Assembly: GCA_900548265.1 (NCBI GenBank)
Contig: URKG01000001.1
Coordinates: 93,933 to 157,932, forward strand
DNA: 64,000 nucleotides
From: an uncultured Collinsella sp.
GTDB lineage: Bacteria > Actinomycetota > Coriobacteriia > Coriobacteriales > Coriobacteriaceae
Reading direction: 5' to 3'
Made by a program: the position numbers and the translations under genes. The notes beneath the pieces are model-generated. The model saw only the letters and a list, made by a program, of their open reading frames with translations, was not told the DNA's origin and did no database searches. Positions 1 to 7,928 of this stretch are shown one piece after another. Within the stretch, counting starts at the first letter, position 1. Every line of letters begins with the position of its first letter.

Positions 1-405
<405 letters not shown>

Positions 406-469
406 TACCATCTAATACAGGCACCTTTAGGGTTAAGATGCGGTCATGTCGGCCGCAAAGGGGTTCAAC

Positions 470-1198
470 ATGATCTATTACGTCGAGGACGATGACAACA
501 TCAGGGATTTGACGGTCTACGCACTGCGCAAGCAGGGAATCGAGGCCGAGGGCTTTTCGTGCGATGGCGAGTTTAAGGCCGCCGTGGCGCGACGGGTGCC
601 CGATGCTGTGCTGCTCGACATCATGCTGCCCGATACCGACGGCTTGGCGATTATGCGTCGTCTGCGTGCCGATCGCCTGACGGCGACGGTGCCCATTATG
701 ATGCTCACCGCCAAGGACACCGAGCTCGACAAGGTCATGGCGCTCGATGGCGGTGCCGACGATTACCTGACCAAGCCGTTCTCGCTTATGGAACTCGCCA
801 GTCGTTGCCGTGCGCTGCTGCGCCGCGGCGGCATGGTCAAGCAGGCGAGCGATGTGCTCAGCGTGGGCGATATCGTACTTTCGCCTAGCCACCGCGAAGT
901 GACTGTTGCCGGTGAACCGCTCAAGCTCACGCTGCGCGAATTCGACCTGCTCGAGTACCTCATGCGCAAACCTGGCGTGGTCTTTACTCGCGAGTCGCTG
1001 CTGCAGAGCGTATGGGGCTGGGACTTCGACGGCGGTTCGCGCACCGTCGACGTGCATGTGCAGACGCTCCGCCAAAAGCTCGGCGAGCGTGCGAGCGCCA
1101 TAGAGACCGTGCGCGGCGTGGGCTATCGTCTGGCCGAGCCTACGGCCGATGACGATGTCGAAGGAGCCGACAGCGCGGCTAGCGCATCGGAGGAGTAG
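470..1198 (+). CDS. OmpR/PhoB-family response regulator
   Basis: DNA-binding response regulator of 242 residues. The receiver domain (about 1-115) has the acidic cluster VEDDD near residue 5, the phospho-acceptor Asp50 in LLDIMLPDTDG and the conserved Lys in LTKPFS. A winged-helix DNA-binding domain follows (about 140-230, ending RTVDVHVQTLRQKLGE...VRGVGYRL). I chose the ATG at 470 over the in-frame ATG at 446 because AAAGGGG lies at the right distance before it and the protein then begins directly with the first receiver strand (MIYYVEDD). It sits between pstB and a kinase, so it is probably the PhoB/PhoP-like regulator of phosphate starvation, though this is inferred from position. Confidence 0.92.
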   Translation: MIYYVEDDDNIRDLTVYALRKQGIEAEGFSCDGEFKAAVARRVPDAVLLDIMLPDTDGLAIMRRLRADRLTATVPIMMLTAKDTELDKVMALDGGADDYLTKPFSLMELASRCRALLRRGGMVKQASDVLSVGDIVLSPSHREVTVAGEPLKLTLREFDLLEYLMRKPGVVFTRESLLQSVWGWDFDGGSRTVDVHVQTLRQKLGERASAIETVRGVGYRLAEPTADDDVEGADSAASASEE

Positions 1199-1201
1199 CT
1201 C

Positions 1202-2626
1202 GTGGTCTTAGCCCCCCAGGGAAAACGTACCCTGTCACATCGCGTGTTCGCGACGATTTTTCTCTGCGCTATGGCGGTTATCGTGGCGTTTACGGTGTTG
1301 GGCGCGTTCTTTGTGCAAAATACCCTGGCAGATGCCACGAGCGCCAACCTTTCGCAGGAAACCGAGCTTATTGCCGCTGCCCTCAATGAGCAGCAGGAGC
1401 CCATTGCCTTTCTGCGCAGTCTCGATCGCGAGGACTTGCGCATCACGCTGATCAACAAGGACGGGTCGGTTGCCTACGACAACGAGGCGTCGCCTTCTAT
1501 GCTGCCCAATCACGGCGATCGTCCCGAGGTCGCCAAGGCTTTCGAGAGCGGCTCGGGTTCTGCGGAGCGCGCAAGCTCCACGCTCGACGAGATTATGCTG
1601 TACCGAGCCGTCCGACTTAATAACGGCCAGGTTGTTCGCTTGGCGCAGGCCCAACCTGGCGTTGCGGCGATTCTGATGTCTCTCGTGGCGCCGATGCTTC
1701 TCATTGCGGCGGCAGGTGCGGTGCTCTCGTTTTTCTTGGCGCGTCGTGAGTCCCGTGCCATCATTGAGCCGTTGCAAGAGGTCGATCTGGACCATCCTCG
1801 CCGCAGCTACGAGCATGCTTATGCCGAGATGGTTCCCATGCTCGAGCGCATTGAGTCGCAACGCCAGGAGCTCAAGCGCCAGATGGCGGTGCTGTCGGAC
1901 AACGACCGCATGCGCCGCGAGTTCACGGCCAATATCACCCATGAGCTCAAGACCCCGCTTACGGCAATCTCGGGCTATGCCGAGCTCATTGCAAATGGCA
2001 TGGTCGAGGGCGAGGAAGACCTACGCAACTTTGGCGGTCGAATCTATCGCGAGGCGGGCCGTCTGGCAGCGCTGGTAAACGACATCTTGACGTTGTCTAA
2101 CCTGGACGAGGCCGAGCGCGCGACCGAGGGCGAGGCAGTGCCTATTGGTTCCACGGAGCCCATTGAGCTCTCGCGCGCTATTACGACGGTGGAGCAGCGC
2201 CTTGAACAGGTCGCCCGACAGGCAGACGTGACCATCGCGCGCAAGACGAAGCCCGTTGTGGTCGAAGGTGTGCCACGCCTGATCGACGAGCTGATTTATA
2301 ACCTGGCCAGTAACGCCATTCGCTATAACCAGCCCGGTGGCACGGTTACGCTTCGATGTGGGACCAATGATGAGGGCCATCCGTACCTAACGGTTGCCGA
2401 TACAGGTATCGGCATCGCGCCCGAGGAGCAGGGCAAGGTGTTCGAGCGCTTCTATCGCGTGGACAAGAGCCGCTCCAAGGTACGTGGCGGAACAGGCCTG
2501 GGCCTGGCCATCGTTAAGCATGCCGCTGTGTACCACCATGCTTCGCTCGACCTATCGAGCGAGCTGGGTGTGGGGACTACCATCACGGTGACGTTTCCCG
2601 TACAGCAGGACGAATCATTTGCGTAA
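1202..2626 (+). CDS. Membrane sensor histidine kinase (PhoR-like)
   Basis: Sensor kinase of 474 residues, starting with GTG 3 bp after the regulator gene, so the pair is translationally linked. There are two membrane segments (about residues 14-38 and 160-182) around a roughly 120-residue extracytoplasmic sensor region. The cytoplasmic part holds the phospho-accepting H-box (NITHELKTPL), N-box (NLASNAIRYN), G1 box (DTGIGI) and G2 box (GGTGLGLAIV). No PAS domain is obvious. It should phosphorylate the upstream regulator; the stimulus (phosphate status through the Pst system) is inferred from the neighbouring pstB. Confidence 0.92.
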   Translation: MVLAPQGKRTLSHRVFATIFLCAMAVIVAFTVLGAFFVQNTLADATSANLSQETELIAAALNEQQEPIAFLRSLDREDLRITLINKDGSVAYDNEASPSMLPNHGDRPEVAKAFESGSGSAERASSTLDEIMLYRAVRLNNGQVVRLAQAQPGVAAILMSLVAPMLLIAAAGAVLSFFLARRESRAIIEPLQEVDLDHPRRSYEHAYAEMVPMLERIESQRQELKRQMAVLSDNDRMRREFTANITHELKTPLTAISGYAELIANGMVEGEEDLRNFGGRIYREAGRLAALVNDILTLSNLDEAERATEGEAVPIGSTEPIELSRAITTVEQRLEQVARQADVTIARKTKPVVVEGVPRLIDELIYNLASNAIRYNQPGGTVTLRCGTNDEGHPYLTVADTGIGIAPEEQGKVFERFYRVDKSRSKVRGGTGLGLAIVKHAAVYHHASLDLSSELGVGTTITVTFPVQQDESFA

Positions 2627-2650
2627 CAATGCGACAAACGTGTTGTTTTG

Positions 2651-2687
2651 ACGCCGCGCTGGGGGTTGCCGGCGCGGCGTTATTTTT
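2651..2687 (+). terminator. Intrinsic terminator after the two-component operon
   Basis: Perfect 9-bp stem (ACGCCGCGC at 2651-2659, GCGCGGCGT at 2672-2680) followed by TATTTTT. It lies 24 bp after the kinase stop codon. Confidence 0.85.
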
Positions 2688-2804
2688 GCGCAACATTGCC
2701 GTATACGCTGTATCTTATGTATAGAGTTCGGACTTCGCAGAAAAGATGCGATAACATATGAGCAGTTTTGTCGATATGAACTAGGGAAATGAAAGGCAAG
2801 CTGC

Positions 2805-3461
2805 ATGACCCTTCTCGAACTGTTCCAGCTGCTCAAAAAGCACCTCAAGCTGGTCATCGCCCTCCCGGTGATTTGCGCGGTCGCCATGGGCATCGTGTCC
2901 TTCACCATGATGGACAACACCTACACCGCCACGACGAGCATGTACGTTCTCGCCAAGACCGACGATAGCGGTCAGATGAGCTACAACGATCTTTCGGCGA
3001 GCCAGATGCTTTCCAACGATATCGCCACGCTGCTCGATAGCGATAGCGTTAAGGGCGGTGCTGCCAAGGATCTGGGCCTTGCCGATCTGGACGACTACAA
3101 GATTTCCGTTTCCTCCGAGACCACGACGCGCGTCATCACGCTTTCGGTGACGGGCACCGATGCCGAGGAAACGGCGGAGGTGGCAAGGGCCATGGCCAGC
3201 TCGGTGAGCACGGTCGCCCAGAATGTCGGTGCCGCTCAGAGCATCAACGTTATCGATAAGGCTAAGACCCCCGAATCCCCCAGTGGTCCCAAGCGCACGC
3301 TGTACGTCGCCGTCGCGTTCCTCGCCGGCGTCTTTATCGCAATTGCCTATGTCGTTTTGGCGGATATGCTCAACACGCGCATCCGCGGTGTCGAAGAGGC
3401 AGAAGAGCTCCTTGGTATTCCCGTTGTCGGCCGAATTCCGGCTATGAAAGGTGGTAAATAG
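2805..3461 (+). CDS. Wzz/CpsC-type polysaccharide co-polymerase and tyrosine-kinase adaptor
   Basis: Membrane protein of 218 residues with the Wzz/YveK layout: one membrane segment near the N-terminus (about 15-38), a periplasm-facing loop and a second membrane segment (about 165-190), then a short cytoplasmic tail. In Gram-positive bacteria such proteins activate a separate BY-kinase, and the kinase gene starts 2 bp downstream. The PxxP-like segment (TPESPSGPKR) just before TM2 is typical of the family. The expected role is control of capsule or exopolysaccharide chain length, but no glycosyltransferase, flippase or polymerase gene is nearby. Confidence 0.85.
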   Translation: MTLLELFQLLKKHLKLVIALPVICAVAMGIVSFTMMDNTYTATTSMYVLAKTDDSGQMSYNDLSASQMLSNDIATLLDSDSVKGGAAKDLGLADLDDYKISVSSETTTRVITLSVTGTDAEETAEVARAMASSVSTVAQNVGAAQSINVIDKAKTPESPSGPKRTLYVAVAFLAGVFIAIAYVVLADMLNTRIRGVEEAEELLGIPVVGRIPAMKGGK

Positions 3462-3463
3462 GC

Positions 3464-4201
3464 ATGGCTAGGGCTAAGAACACCGATAAGCTCGTTGTAC
3501 AGAATGCCGCCAAGACCCTTCTGGCCAACATTCGCTTTGCGAGCGTGGACGACCCCATTCGCACCATCACCGTTACGTCCTCGATTCCCAACGAGGGTAA
3601 GTCTACGGTTGCCATCAACCTGGCCCAGGCTATCGCCACCAGCGGCAAGAGCGTTCTTCTGGTCGAGGGAGATATGCGTCGCAGGTCTCTTTCCGACATG
3701 CTTGGTGTCCGTTCGCGTGGTGGACTCTACGCAGTCCTGTCCGAGCAGATTTCCATCGACCAGGCAATCGTCGAGACGGGTCAGAAGAACTTCTACTTCC
3801 TCGATGCGGAGCCTCATATTCCCAATCCTGCCGACATCATCGTGTCTCATCGTTTTGCCAAGCTGGTTAAGGCGCTGTCTGCCAAGTTCCAGTATGTCAT
3901 CTTTGACGCTCCTCCGGTCGGCACCTTCATCGATGCTGCCGAGATTGCCAGCCTGACTGACGGCACGCTATTTGTGGTGCGCGAAGACTTCACCAAGCGC
4001 GAGGAGGCGCTCAACGCCATCGCTCAGCTTAAGAAGTCCGAGAAGGTCAAGCTCATCGGTACCGTTATGAATTGCTGCGAGACCGAGACCAGCGAGTATT
4101 ACTATTCTTACTACACCAAGGAAGGTAAGAAGGTAAAGAACGGTTCCGCTGCTCAGGGTGCTTCTAAAAAGGGCATCTTTACCAACCGGGCAAACGTTTA
4201 G
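3464..4201 (+). CDS. BY-kinase, CpsD/CapB-type tyrosine kinase
   Basis: Cytoplasmic P-loop tyrosine autokinase of 245 residues. Visible are Walker A (SSIPNEGKSTVAINLA), Walker A' (VLLVEGDMRRRSL) and Walker B (YVIFDAPPVG). Near the C-terminus is the tyrosine cluster that is autophosphorylated in this family (SEYYYSYYTKEGKK). It overlaps functionally with the adaptor 2 bp upstream and the PHP phosphatase 17 bp downstream, the standard kinase/adaptor/phosphatase trio. The substrate in this organism is unknown because no capsule genes adjoin it. Confidence 0.9.
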   Translation: MARAKNTDKLVVQNAAKTLLANIRFASVDDPIRTITVTSSIPNEGKSTVAINLAQAIATSGKSVLLVEGDMRRRSLSDMLGVRSRGGLYAVLSEQISIDQAIVETGQKNFYFLDAEPHIPNPADIIVSHRFAKLVKALSAKFQYVIFDAPPVGTFIDAAEIASLTDGTLFVVREDFTKREEALNAIAQLKKSEKVKLIGTVMNCCETETSEYYYSYYTKEGKKVKNGSAAQGASKKGIFTNRANV

Positions 4202-4218
4202 TTGATTAAGGCCGACCT

Positions 4219-4869
4219 ATGCGCGACATTCATTGTCATATCTTGCCGGGTGTAGACGACGGCGCTGCCGATCTTGATGAGAGCTTGGCGATGCTTGCAG
4301 CTGCCAAGCAGGCTGGCGTAACCAGAATTGTCTGCACCCCGCACTGCCGAGATCCCTATTTTGACTACGACAAGATGTGGGACGCCTTTGAGCTATTGCA
4401 GGATAACGCAGATGGTTTTCCGCTTCAGATGGGCTTTGAGGTCAACCACCGAAAGCTCGTCGAGCTGGGCATCGACGCCGCGGAATACCTGCATTTCGAT
4501 GGAACCAATGAGTTTCTGCTTGAGCTTTCGACGCATGCTGATCCCTATGCGTTTAGAGAGTACGAGAGCACGATTTACGATTTGCAATGCCGCGGCTACC
4601 AGGTGATTATCGCTCATCCCGAGCGGTATCGCGCTGTTCAAAAGGATGTGAGCGTGGCGGAGCGTCTGGTCGATATGGGCTGCAAGCTGCAAGCTTCGGC
4701 AGACTTTATCGCCGGCGGCCGCTTTGGGCGCGAGAAAAAGCCGGCGCAGCGTCTGTTCGATCAGAACTTATACAGCTTTATTGCGAGCGATGCTCATAAC
4801 GTGGGTCACTACGATTGCCTGGCAAAGGCTTGCGCGCAGTATAGCGTGCGCGGCGCTCATTTTCGCTAA
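4219..4869 (+). CDS. PHP-domain tyrosine-protein phosphatase, CpsB/YwqE type
   Basis: Metal-dependent phosphatase of 216 residues in the polymerase-and-histidinol-phosphatase superfamily. Metal ligands are recognisable in DIHCHILPGVDDGA (start), CTPHCRDPYF, IAHPERY and IASDAHN. Family members remove phosphate from the tyrosine tail of the partner BY-kinase. Its place as third gene of the module, 17 bp after the kinase, supports that role. The length is slightly below the usual 240-255 residues but all metal motifs are present. Confidence 0.88.
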   Translation: MRDIHCHILPGVDDGAADLDESLAMLAAAKQAGVTRIVCTPHCRDPYFDYDKMWDAFELLQDNADGFPLQMGFEVNHRKLVELGIDAAEYLHFDGTNEFLLELSTHADPYAFREYESTIYDLQCRGYQVIIAHPERYRAVQKDVSVAERLVDMGCKLQASADFIAGGRFGREKKPAQRLFDQNLYSFIASDAHNVGHYDCLAKACAQYSVRGAHFR

Positions 4870-4908
4870 AATCTGTCCCTAACGTTTGCTTTGAACGGAG
4901 GGGTGGCT

Positions 4909-5409
4909 ATGGATATTCAACTTAAGATGGGTTGCTTTGATGACGCGGCGCTGGTGCGCCGCGCCGTTTTTATGGACGAGCAAGGCTACGAGAACGAGTT
5001 CGACGCGATCGATGAGGCGCCGGCTTGCATCCATGTGACGTTGTACGTGGACGGCGAGCTCACCGGCTGCTCGCGCGTGTTTCCCGAGGAACTGGAGCGC
5101 GCGGCAGATTCAGAGGCTCCGGTTTCGCCGGCGTGCGATATGGACGAAGGCGTCGCAGCGGGGGAGACTTATATTATGGGCCGCGTTGCCGTGCTGTCCG
5201 CCATGCGCCGTCGCGGTCTGGCAAGCAAGATTGTCGAAGCCAGCGAAGCTGCTGCGCGCGATGCCGGCGCCAAACTCATAAAGTTGCATGCACAGGAGTA
5301 CGTGCTGCCGCTCTATTCCAAGGCCGGCTACACGCAGATCGCGCCGGTGGACTACGAAGACGAAGGCCAGCCTCATGCCTGGATGGCCAAGCGCATGGGC
5401 GACAGATAG
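4909..5409 (+). CDS. GNAT-family N-acetyltransferase
   Basis: Acetyltransferase of 166 residues. The acetyl-CoA-binding motif is seen as GRVAVLSAMRRRGLASKIVEASE (positions about 94-116), followed by the typical LHAQEYVLPLYSKAGY strand-helix. I chose the ATG at 4909 because GGAGGG sits 7 bp before it; an upstream in-frame TTG at 4891 would bury that site. The ordering LHAQ...YSKAGY resembles ElaA-like GNATs, but the acceptor substrate cannot be read from sequence. Confidence 0.8.
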   Translation: MDIQLKMGCFDDAALVRRAVFMDEQGYENEFDAIDEAPACIHVTLYVDGELTGCSRVFPEELERAADSEAPVSPACDMDEGVAAGETYIMGRVAVLSAMRRRGLASKIVEASEAAARDAGAKLIKLHAQEYVLPLYSKAGYTQIAPVDYEDEGQPHAWMAKRMGDR

Positions 5410-5554
5410 GGACATTCCTTTTCTGCCGGCAGTTGGGGACACTCCTCGGCAATCGACGCATGGGTGTTCCAACATACAGTTTTTCGATTCCGTATGTATA
5501 TATGCGCGCTAATAGGTTATAAAATCTAAGTCTGAACATAGCAGGTCTGCGATG

Positions 5555-5579
5555 CGGCTCGGGCAACCGGGCCGTTTTT
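5555..5579 (+). terminator. Terminator-like hairpin in the htpG leader
   Basis: Stem CGGCTCGG / CCGGGCCG (5555-5562 and 5567-5574) with a GCAA tetraloop and five T residues. It lies after a TATAAA hexamer (5518-5523) and only 30 nt before the htpG start, so it would fall inside the htpG transcript if that hexamer is its -10. It may be an attenuator or the end of an upstream transcript. Confidence 0.5.
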
Positions 5580-5609
5580 GCGGGCAGGGGTAGCGCGAAA
5601 GGACTGCAC

Positions 5610-7634
5610 ATGCGTCAATTTAAGACCGAGAGCAAAAAACTGCTCGACCTCATGATCAACTCCATCTACACCAATAAGGAAATCTTCCTGCGCGAGCTTA
5701 TCTCCAACGCGAGCGATGCCGTCGACAAGCTCAACTTTAAGAGCCTTCAGGATCCGAGTGTCAAGCTCGACCAGGGCGACTTGGCAATCCGTGTTTCCTT
5801 TGATAAGGATGCCCGCACGATCACTATCTCGGATAACGGTATCGGCATGACCGCCGAGGAGCTCGAGCGCAACCTGGGCACCATCGCCCATTCCGGCTCC
5901 GAGGAGTTTAAGACCGAGAACGCCGAGCAGCAGGGTTCCGATGTCGACATCATCGGTCAGTTTGGCGTGGGTTTCTACTCCGCCTTTATGGTCGCCAGCC
6001 ACGTGAAGGTCGTCAGCCGCGCTTATGGCGAGGATACCGCCCACGTTTGGGAGTCCGACGGTCTAGAGGGCTACACCATCGAGGACGGCGAGCGTGCCGA
6101 GCACGGTACCGACGTTATCCTCACGCTGCGCGAGAATGAGAAACTCGACGCCGATGGCGAGGCCGAGACTTACGATCGCTTCCTGACCGAGTGGGGCCTC
6201 AAGAGCCTGATTCAGCAGTACAGCAACTATGTGCGCTACCCGATTCAGATGATGGTGACCAAGAGCCGCCAGAAGCCCAAGCCCGAGGACGCTGGCGACG
6301 ACTACAAGCCCGAGTACGAGGACTATCAGGAGCTCGAGACCGTCAACTCCATGACGCCGATCTGGAAAAAGCGTAGCTCCGACGTTGAGCAGAAGGATTA
6401 TGACGAGTTCTACAAGTCCACGTTCCACGACTTTGATGACCCCGCGCGCACCATTAGCTTCCATGCCGAGGGCACGCTCGAGTACGACGCCCTGCTGTTT
6501 GTGCCGGGCCGCGCCCCGTTCGATCTGTACAGCAAGGACTACGAGAAGGGTCTGGCGCTCTACAGCTCCAACGTGTTGATTATGGAGAAGTGCGACGACC
6601 TGCTGCCCGATTACTACAACTTCGTGCGCGGCGTCGTGGACTCTGCCGACGTGACGCTCAATATTTCGCGCGAGACGCTGCAGCAGAACCGACAGCTCAA
6701 GGCAATCGCCAAGCGCGTGGAGAAGAAAATTACCGCCGATCTTGAGGATATGCGCGACAACGATCGCGAGGCATATGAGAAGTTCTTTGAGAACTTTGGT
6801 CGCGGTCTTAAGTATGGTATCTACTCGAGCTACGGCATGAAGGCCGACGAGCTCGCTGACCTGCTGCTGTTCTGGTCTGCCAAGGAGCAGAAGATGATCA
6901 CGCTGGCTGAGTATGCCAAGGGCATGCCCGAGGGCCAGAAGGCCATCTACTACGCCGCCGGCGATTCGCGCGAGCGTCTGGCTAAGATGCCCGTCGTGAA
7001 GGGCGTGCTCGACCGCGGCTACGATGTACTGCTGCTGACGCAGGACGTGGATGAGTTTACCTTCCAGGCGATGCGTGAGTACGTGGCTGCCGATATGCCC
7101 AAGATCTACGAGGATGACGCTGCTCGCGAGGCTGCCGAGAAGGCTGTGGCCGACGGTGCCGAGCCCGAGGTCGAGGATCGTCACCTGGAGCTTAAGAACG
7201 TCGTGACCGGCGATCTTGATCTGGCGACCGACGACGAGAAGAAAGAGGCCGAGGACGCCACCAAGGAGAACGAGGACCTCTTTAGCGCTATGAAGGAAGC
7301 GCTTGGCGACAAGGTCGAAAAGGTCGCCGTCTCCGCGCGCTTGACCGATGCCCCCGCCTGCATCACCACCGAAGGCCCGCTTTCGCTCGAGATGGAGAAG
7401 GTGCTTCAGAAGGGTCCCGAGGGTGCGCCCGACGGCATGCCCAAGAGCCAGCGCGTGCTCGAGCTCAATGCCAAGCACCCGGTCTTCGCCAAGCTTGTCG
7501 CTGCCCAGAAGGCCGGCGACGCCGATAAGATCAAGCAGTACTCCGGTCTTCTCTACGATCAGGCCCTGCTGGTCGAAGGTATCCTCCCCGAGGATCCCGT
7601 AGCCTTCGCGGCAGCCGTCTGCAACTTGATGTAG
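5610..7634 (+). CDS. htpG: Hsp90-family chaperone HtpG
   Basis: Cytoplasmic ATP-dependent chaperone of 674 residues. The GHKL ATPase domain shows ELISNASDAVDKL (ATP/Mg-binding Asn), DNGIGM and GQFGVGFYSAFMVA; the middle domain has FVRGVVDSADVTLNISRE with the catalytic Arg region. It is longer than the usual 620-630 residues because of an acidic, Glu/Asp/Lys-rich stretch near residues 500-560 before the dimerisation domain. The ATG at 5610 has GAAAGG at good spacing. No CIRCE-type heat-shock operator was seen upstream. Confidence 0.97.
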   Translation: MRQFKTESKKLLDLMINSIYTNKEIFLRELISNASDAVDKLNFKSLQDPSVKLDQGDLAIRVSFDKDARTITISDNGIGMTAEELERNLGTIAHSGSEEFKTENAEQQGSDVDIIGQFGVGFYSAFMVASHVKVVSRAYGEDTAHVWESDGLEGYTIEDGERAEHGTDVILTLRENEKLDADGEAETYDRFLTEWGLKSLIQQYSNYVRYPIQMMVTKSRQKPKPEDAGDDYKPEYEDYQELETVNSMTPIWKKRSSDVEQKDYDEFYKSTFHDFDDPARTISFHAEGTLEYDALLFVPGRAPFDLYSKDYEKGLALYSSNVLIMEKCDDLLPDYYNFVRGVVDSADVTLNISRETLQQNRQLKAIAKRVEKKITADLEDMRDNDREAYEKFFENFGRGLKYGIYSSYGMKADELADLLLFWSAKEQKMITLAEYAKGMPEGQKAIYYAAGDSRERLAKMPVVKGVLDRGYDVLLLTQDVDEFTFQAMREYVAADMPKIYEDDAAREAAEKAVADGAEPEVEDRHLELKNVVTGDLDLATDDEKKEAEDATKENEDLFSAMKEALGDKVEKVAVSARLTDAPACITTEGPLSLEMEKVLQKGPEGAPDGMPKSQRVLELNAKHPVFAKLVAAQKAGDADKIKQYSGLLYDQALLVEGILPEDPVAFAAAVCNLM

Positions 7635-7664
7635 TTCGGGGATACGGCACCGTAACTAGATTAG

Positions 7665-7734
7665 AACGAGAGTGGATAATCTCCCACTTTTGGCTCGGAT
7701 GCGGGCTTGAAGTGGGAGATTTTCCACTCTCGTT
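7665..7734. repeat. Long hairpin between htpG and the yhgE pair
   Basis: Two 25-nt arms (7665-7689 and 7710-7734) are complementary with one mismatch around a 20-nt loop. A T-rich stretch follows, so it may terminate htpG. The arms are far longer than a normal terminator needs and are of the same type as other long intergenic palindromes in this window. Confidence 0.75.
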
Positions 7735-7829
7735 TGCTTTTGTACGGAGTAGTCATTGGGGACGTTCTTAAACGACTAATCGGATTGCTAATTTGTGCGG
7801 GTTGTGGTTTTGGGAGCTGCTGGAATTTG

Positions 7830-7855
7830 AGTTACTGTACAACTGTACGTTAACT
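7830..7855. promoter_or_regulatory. Candidate operator before the YhgE/Pip genes
   Basis: Imperfect 26-bp dyad containing GTAC...GTAC around its centre with AGTTA / TAACT ends. It lies about 75-100 bp before the first yhgE start and just before a TAGTAT hexamer (7864-7869). Size and symmetry resemble TetR-type operators. No regulator gene is adjacent, so this is only a candidate. Confidence 0.35.
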
Positions 7856-7928
7856 TATCTTCGTAGTATATTGCTACCCGCAAAACTCAGCACCATTGTG
7901 CTCTGAGACGCTAAAGCGCCTACGTACA

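Noticed and set aside
5409..5450. GGGACATTCC / GGGGACACTCC direct repeats after the GNAT gene
   Set aside because: Short and imperfect; similar GGGGAC words occur at 7757 and 30507, but there is too little to define an element.
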